From contig NW_020954610.1 in NCBI RefSeq assembly GCF_900497805.2, positions 24,066,090 through 24,130,089 of the forward strand: a stretch of DNA of 64,000 nt, given 5' to 3'. Shown piece by piece: positions 58,461 through 64,000 of the stretch. The translations under genes were made by a program, and so were the position numbers. Under the pieces are notes generated by a model. That model did no database searches. It saw nothing but the letters and a program-made list of their open reading frames with translations, and was not told where the DNA came from. The stretch comes from Vombatus ursinus. Lineage: Eukaryota > Chordata > Mammalia > Diprotodontia > Vombatidae. Every line of letters starts with the position of its first letter. Positions within the stretch are counted from its first letter, which is position 1.

Positions 58461-59620
58461 GTCATTCATTCTATGCATTGTAGAAAAACCTTTTTTTTTC
58501 ATTTCAGCAACATAAACATCTCAATTGTTTCATGTCATGATGTGACAGATGAGAGAACTCAAGAATCTTGACTAAAATAAATGGATTTGCATTCAATATC
58601 ATTTCCCTTTTCTTGTCTTTCTTTCAAAGAAGGGATTAATGAACAATAATATGGATGAAAACTGGCAGCTACTAGGAGTAAAAGGAGACACAAATTATAT
58701 GAACAATCACCAATCAGATAACACAACCAATGGTTTCTTTTAACTACAGCATGCATATGACACTTGCATCATATTTTTGTAATGTAAAGAATGAATGAAA
58801 GTTTTAAAAAACAGTGTGAAAATAAAATGTAGTTAGAATGTACAAGATTTTACACCAACAGTTTCATAAATCTTGCAAGCATCTCTTTTTTTCTTAAAAA
58901 AACTGCATTCAACAGGAGCCCCCATTTGATGACTTTCGTGATGTCTGTCATAAGATTTAACTCTGTCTACAAAGCTAAGGGTTTTGCTTCATTTCATTTG
59001 TTTCTATTGTGTTTGAATTCTGAGTAATAGAACTTATTTGTCAAAAAGCAGTTTATTCTATGTGATATGGTAAATTTATTACTGCCTCTGTTTATGGTGG
59101 TATGACTGCAGCAATCTTATTTCTGACTAAGGTCTTATTTCTTATCAAGTATCCTACTCTTGCACTTATTCTTACTACAAATGACACGTGAATACAATAA
59201 TTTCTAGTATAGACATTGCTGTACTGAAATTAGCATCCTTTCTTATGTGATATATTGGTCTCATCTTTTTAAACTTAATGCTGCACATGAAGCAGTACAC
59301 AGTTTCAAAGCTAGACATCATTCCAAAGACTTTTTATATTGTAGGTTATGTCATGCCCCCTGATTATGTGGTGCTTGGATCTTGGTGTCTATAGCACTTG
59401 AAGTGGCCTTTAGGAAAATGATTCTCTAGTTCTTCTTTCAGAGGTTTAAATTTGATTTCATCCATTTAAAATAAGTATAGTATTCTAGAACTCTTCTTCC
59501 AACCCTTTCACTCCATTATCCCTTTCTCTCCTTCCTCTTCATTTGCCCTGTGTATTCACTCTCCATCTCTCCATCTCTTTTCCCCTACATACAGATTGCT
59601 CATTCCTGTCATTCTAACAC
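58461..59620. other. Anonymous non-coding stretch
   Basis: No transposon was recognised over about 1.1 kb. A 65-codon minus frame (58559-58756) is unremarkable. Confidence 0.4.
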
Positions 59621-59637
59621 AAAAAGTTTATCACATA

Positions 59638-59791
59638 GGGGCAGCTAGGTGGTGCGTGGATAGAGCACTGACCCTGAAGTCAGGAGGACGTGAGTTCAAA
59701 TCCGGCCTCAGACCAATCACTTGACACTTACTAGCTTTGTGACCCTAGGCAAGTCACTTAATCCCTATTGCCTAAAAAAAATAAAAAACAC
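59638..59791 (+). mobile_element. WSINE1-like SINE with target-site duplication
   Basis: A full copy from GGGGCAGCTAGGTGG to an A-rich tail, with B-box GTTCAAATC. AGTTTATCACATA (59625-59637) and AGTTTATAACATA (59792-59804) flank it, 12 of 13 matching. Confidence 0.93.
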
Positions 59792-60024
59792 AGTTTATAA
59801 CATAGATTGTACAGTGTAATGCATTACAGTGCTAGGGTGCTATTAAAGTAAAACTTAAGTAAGAATTCATTTAACAAATGTTTATTAAACAATTTCTCAG
59901 TGTCTTAATGACCAAAATTGTCCTGTTATGCATTTTTCAAGAATTAGAATATTTTGTGTATTAAAAAGGATTTAGGAGGAGGAAGAGAAAGAGGAACAAC
60001 AGCAGGAGTGGCAATTGTAGTAGT

Positions 60025-60298
60025 AGTAAAGCTAATAATAATAGTCAGCATTTATATAATGCTTTAGGGTTTGTAAAGCAATTTACAAATATTATTTCAT
60101 CTGGTTCTCTAAACAATTCTGAGGAGTAGGTGTTATTATCCCCATTTTGATGGAGGAAGAAACTCGGTTAGGGCAAAGAATGGTTAAGTGACTTGACTAG
60201 CATCACACAGCTAGTAAGTTTCTCAGGTAAGAATTGAACTAAGATCTTTCTGACTCCAAGTATAATGTTCTACCTATTGTCTGACCTATCTGGCCTTG
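60025..60298 (-). mobile_element. MIR3-like CORE-SINE, antisense
   Basis: A TAGTAGTAG/AATAATAAT tail on the left, then 'catttatataatgctttagg', 'ttattatccccattttgatg', 'catcacacagctagtaagtt' and 'tctgactccaagtataatgt'. First of three MIR3-like copies in one orientation within 1.3 kb. Confidence 0.88.
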
Positions 60299-60309
60299 AT
60301 AATATGATT

Positions 60310-60575
60310 ATCAAGAATAATAATGTTAATAGTAATAATACGCATTTATGTACTATTTTAAAGTTTGACAAGTGTTTTATATACAATATCTTATTTGAAT
60401 CTCTTAGTAACCTTGTTTGCCCCATTTTCTTGATAAGGGCACTGAATCTCAGAAAATTAAAATGACTTTTTTATGGTTAGCCATCTAGTAAATATCCAAT
60501 TTAGATTTGAATATAAGTCATGCTGACTTCAGATGCAGCATTTTATCCGTTATTCCATACCATCTCTCAAATACA
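60310..60575 (-). mobile_element. MIR3-like CORE-SINE, antisense
   Basis: It begins with an AATAATAATG-type tail directly after the preceding copy, then 'acgcatttatgtactatttt', 'cactgaatctcagaaaatta' and 'atgctgacttcagatgcagc'. It is more diverged than its neighbour. Confidence 0.75.
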
Positions 60576-61029
60576 TACTACCAAAGCTAATTCTTCCTCA
60601 GATGAGGAAATGCAAATCTGATCTTTGAGATATCTTTCTAATTTGGGGCCCTTAAACTCAAAAAATAAGAATCTAAGTTTTCCAATGCAAAAAGTAATAA
60701 AAATTTTAAAAAAGATTCTAGGAAAGGGGGTGAAAGATAAACAATAAGGTTGACTTCTCTCTCTCTCCCTCCATCCGCCCCCCCTTTCTCTCCCCAATCA
60801 AAATAAGCAGATGACATTCTGTGGGTGGAAGATGAATGACTAAGGATTCATGGCATGATCATATCACAGGATTATGTGTAATTGATGCATTTAGCTTTAA
60901 AAGCCTTTGGTTCTGCACAGTTCTTGAATCACAACCAGAAAAGAATGAAGCTGCTTGGCTTTTCAGATTTACAATGTGATTGCAGGTATTTCTACTCTCA
61001 ATGGTACCCTGGTTTCTCATCAATACATT
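60576..61029. other. Short anonymous stretch with CT-rich patch
   Basis: A CT/C-rich patch lies at 60755-60795. Nothing else was recognised. Confidence 0.4.
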
Positions 61030-61262
61030 TATATTTTGCTTTGCAATTCTTAAAGCACTTCCATATCCATGATCTCATTGTACACTCAGAGCAATCTTGT
61101 GAGACAAGCAAAGCAGATAAGATTATATGCATTTTATAAATGAAAAAAAAAGTTTAAAGAGAATTAATGACTTGACCAAGATCAAATGCCCAGTGAAGCC
61201 AATTCTTAGATCCTAGAGCCTCTAGTGCTTAGCCTAGTGACCTTTCCATTTGGCCACATTGC
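61030..61262 (-). mobile_element. MIR3-like CORE-SINE, antisense, diverged
   Basis: 'tttatattttgctttgcaat', 'tccatgatctcattgtacac', 'aatgacttgaccaagatcaa' and 'tagtgacctttccatttggc' are in the reversed MIR3 order. Confidence 0.65.
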
Positions 61263-62987
61263 ATATTCTGTTGTGTTAGCATAGGCAGAGCTAAACCTTA
61301 AACATTTTGGAGAGCATTAAAAGTGCATAACAAAAGCAGCAGCTAGGGATTCGGGAGACAACATGTTTTCTTCTACATGTAGAATCTTCCCTCCAATTAT
61401 CACTTTTCTATTATCATGAACATTCTATACCCATGAGTCATTTTTTGCAAATTAGAGAAAATAATTAGGAAGGAAAATTCTAGGGAATATCTCATTCAAT
61501 CAAAAAGGGACAAGAGGATGTGAGAGATTAGTTTAACAGACTACATTTATGTGGACCAAAAGCTATTCGGCAGTTTCTTTAAGTGCATATATCTACTGCG
61601 GTAGATTGAATATATGACATCTCTTAGGATAGATATGCCAAATAAATTGCAGGGTTAGTTCAGAGAGGAGTGTTTTCATAACTATAATTTCAGTACAGAA
61701 AAAAACTTATTGTCAATAATGTCCTTAGGTGACTTCTCTGTATTAATATATCAGCTGCTTTTAGATACCAAAGAGAAGCGGATTAGAAAAGAAAAATGTG
61801 CATTACAAATATCCAGATTTTATGGATTCGTGTTGGAACAGTTTTTCAGACTCCAATCTGCAGACTGATTCTGCCCACAATCTCACTTTTACTGATCTGT
61901 TCCAGTCATTACCCAGAGGATCAAAGACTGCAAAAAATTCAGATCTCAGCAGTCTAAATAGGCTGTTTGGAGACACTATCTCTTAGAAGGCACAGCTTTC
62001 TTCAGTTGCACAGCACTATTTCCAGCTTAACACATATGTTACTCCATCTTAAGCCTTTCTCCACCAGAGAATTTATTTTTATTAATTAAATGGGGTGGGT
62101 TCCTTTTTGTTTATTTTTGTCTTTTACAAATAGAAAAAGATTTTTGTTTTGCAAATAAGGACACAGAATGTGCATGGATTAATTCCAAACCCAGCACTTG
62201 ATGTAGAGTAGTATTATAGATGGCTCAAAATGCATTTGTGTTGGCCTGACTGATGAATTTCATTAGAGCTTTTAATAGGAAATTCCACCAAAATCCAGTC
62301 AATCACATCCGTGTTCTTATATACTTATGGACAAGCTAATAGATAGATGGATGTAGTGACCTTAATCAGTGTTCTGCAATACTGTAAAACACAAGTAAAG
62401 AGGAAAAGATTGTTAGCTACTGTTTATTATTCCTTCAGATTTGTATTTGATGTAGCACATAAAGAAAATATCATCTTCGATTTATGAGTTGTATATAGGT
62501 GCATAATAACAGAATTTAAGTGCAGTGTCACACCTCTACGACTTAGTGAAGTGTCAGTGGAATTGTTCCTTTTCTAACAAAACCTAGGTTTTCAGATCAC
62601 AATGTTGATAGATCTAGATTTAAAGGACAAACCTTCCTGAGTGTTAAAATATTCATTTTTGTGATGTCAGAATGTTTACAATAATCTCCACAAAATTGTA
62701 ATCTTTCCCTCAGATTCTTCTGGGGGTTGCCCTCATTTAAATGTAAAGACAATCTAGCCCCTGAGGCCTAAAGATAATATGTGGTATAAAATTTATCTGG
62801 GTTGAAACACTAGAAACATTGTGATTGCAGTTTTACAATGGGAATTATAAAAGATGACAGTTGATTGGCTGTTGAAGATTCCAAAGTGCTCTTCATTTGA
62901 CGCAGTTGTACAGATTTTAAATTGTTTGCAAAAGTTTTAAAGGTCTGTGCATTTACAAATGCTTAACTACCAAAATCAGTTTTAGGG
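61263..62987. other. Repeat-poor block, candidate conserved non-coding DNA
   Basis: About 1.7 kb without any transposon I can recognise. It contains several AT-rich ATTA/TAAT-type motifs ('tgatgaatttcattagagc' near 62250). The 62-codon frame at 61798-61986 is in-frame open but resembles no known protein. No function is claimed. Confidence 0.4.
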
Positions 62988-62998
62988 CACTGTGCTTA

Positions 62999-63220
62999 CT
63001 GTTGTTATTGTTCAGTCATGTCCAACTCTTTGTGACCTGTGGATCATATTGTCTATGGGGTTTTCTCGGCAAAGATTCTGGAATGGTTTGCCAATTCTTT
63101 CTCCAATGGATTAAGGCAAACAGCGGTTAAGTGACTTGCCCAGGGTCATACAGCTTATGAATGTCTGAGGTTGGATTTGAACTCAGATGCTTTTGACTAC
63201 AGGACTAACTATGGTTGCCC
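62999..63220 (-). mobile_element. tRNA-headed SINE with RTE-type tail (MAR1-like)
   Basis: Antisense. 'gttgttattgttcagtcatg' followed by TCCAACTC is the RTE-type tail. 'gcggttaagtgacttgccca' and 'gttggatttgaactcagatg' follow, and the head ends at GGTTGCCC. CACTGTGCTTA is duplicated exactly at 62988-62998 and 63221-63231. Confidence 0.92.
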
Positions 63221-63231
63221 CACTGTGCTTA

Positions 63232-63540
63232 TTTCCTTCCTCTAATAGCAACTCAAGCTCTGATAGATTCTATCAAGTTGAAAAGAATTAAAGTATGAGA
63301 CACTGATAGAATCTTTGTTTGCCATTAAAAGACTAAATTAGCTGTGTTTAGGGAAAATCAGTGCCCTGATCACATTCATTCATAAAGTGATGGGCATTTT
63401 CAAATACTGCAAGGCCCTATATTGGTTTAATAATGGGTGAAGGTGCTGTAGTCTGCGTCAGTGGAGAGAGTATATCCAGAATTAAAATTCACATCACTTA
63501 ATTTTGAACTAGACATTCTAGTTTCGTACAATTAGAAACA
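63232..63540. other. Anonymous non-coding stretch
   Basis: No gene or repeat was recognised. Confidence 0.4.
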
Positions 63541-63690
63541 GACATCTGGGTGGCACAGTGGATAGAGCACTGTGCCTGGAATCAGGAAAACCTGAGTTTA
63601 AATTCAGCCTCAGTCAGTTACTAGCTATGTGACCCTAAGCAAGACATTTAACCTTTCTTTGCTTCAGAACTGTTAATTATAATTTTTAAA
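63541..63690 (+). mobile_element. tRNA-headed SINE, 5' part
   Basis: 'ggtggcacagtggatagagc', GAGTTTAAATTC (a decayed B box) and 'ctagctatgtgaccctaagc' are present. The tail is short and not clearly RTE-type. No flanking duplication was found. Confidence 0.75.
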
Positions 63691-63754
63691 AGATTTAGTT
63701 CCTTATGTGGTAATGAAATCAATCAGCTTTACTTGAACATATTCTTTACTTGTT

Positions 63755-63830
63755 AGAATTCAAGCTCCTTGAAGGTAAGAACTGTTTCATTTTACCTGCA
63801 TATCCATAACATAGGAAACATAATTACTTC
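63755..63830 (+). mobile_element. L2 LINE 3' end fragment
   Basis: 'ttcaagctccttgaaggtaa' is the L2 terminal landmark. The last 170 bases of the window hold nothing else I can name. Confidence 0.5.
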
Positions 63831-64000
63831 TTAAATTTAAATTCTTATACTTATTAATTTTTTAAATCCTGGGAGTTTAAACTGAAACTAGACCAGATAA
63901 CTAAACTTTGGTGAAATAAAACTATTAATGCTAATGCCACACAAACAAAATGTATTCATCTTTCCTTTCTGATAACAATTAATTGCACTGAGGGAACATA

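Noticed and set aside
61798-61986. 62-codon frame as a small host exon
   Set aside because: No splice-site context or similarity to a known protein; length is within chance for this composition.

Overview
The window looks like gene-free intergenic or intronic DNA from a marsupial nuclear genome. It is AT-rich and CpG-poor, with no open reading frame longer than 145 codons. I found no frame that reads as a host protein, no tRNA or rRNA gene, and no CpG island. Almost everything recognisable is a retrotransposon or a simple repeat. The L1 copies have marsupial-type ORF1 and ORF2 sequence. The SINEs include tRNA-headed WSINE1-like copies with simple poly(A) tails, tRNA-headed SINEs with an RTE-type tail, and MIR and MIR3-like CORE-SINEs, alongside L2 and L3/CR1 3' ends. 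No SINE shows the long tail I associate with the main opossum tRNA-SINE, so an Australian marsupial is the likelier source. That is an inference from memory of the families, not from a search.

Layout. 1-4063: anonymous sequence with two WSINE1-like SINEs. 4064-6510: L1-1 (+), ORF1 joined directly to the ORF2 C-terminus, followed by a GATA array broken by a 10-N assembly gap. 6.8-18 kb: sparse MIR, L2 and L3 fragments and microsatellites. 18010-21718: L1-2 (-), with reverse transcriptase and endonuclease remnants and a nested SINE. 21.7-28.2 kb: MIRs and two L1 3' ends (L1-3, L1-4). 28199-33357: L1-5 (-), with both ends present, an 11-bp target-site duplication and a nested SINE, but no reverse transcriptase core. 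33.4-34.5 kb: MIRs and an L2 3' end. 36267-39900: L1-6 (-), with the same ORF1/ORF2 junction as L1-1. 40183-40316: an orphan L1 5' end. 42836-46595: L1-8 (+), whose 5' UTR is joined to mid-ORF2 and which keeps a FADD box. 48.7-50.2 kb: L2, L1-9 and L3. 50.2-64 kb: mostly CORE-SINEs, an hAT-like element, a SINE nested in a SINE, and a 1.7-kb repeat-poor block at 61.3-63.0 kb.

No genes work together here. The content is a record of overlapping retrotransposition waves: MIR, L2 and L3 are oldest, L1 is intermediate, and the tRNA-SINEs inserted into L1 and MIR3 copies are youngest. All L1 copies are dead. The most interesting signals are two separate 'half-L1' copies sharing one internal junction, and a YY1-type motif kept at four L1 5' ends.
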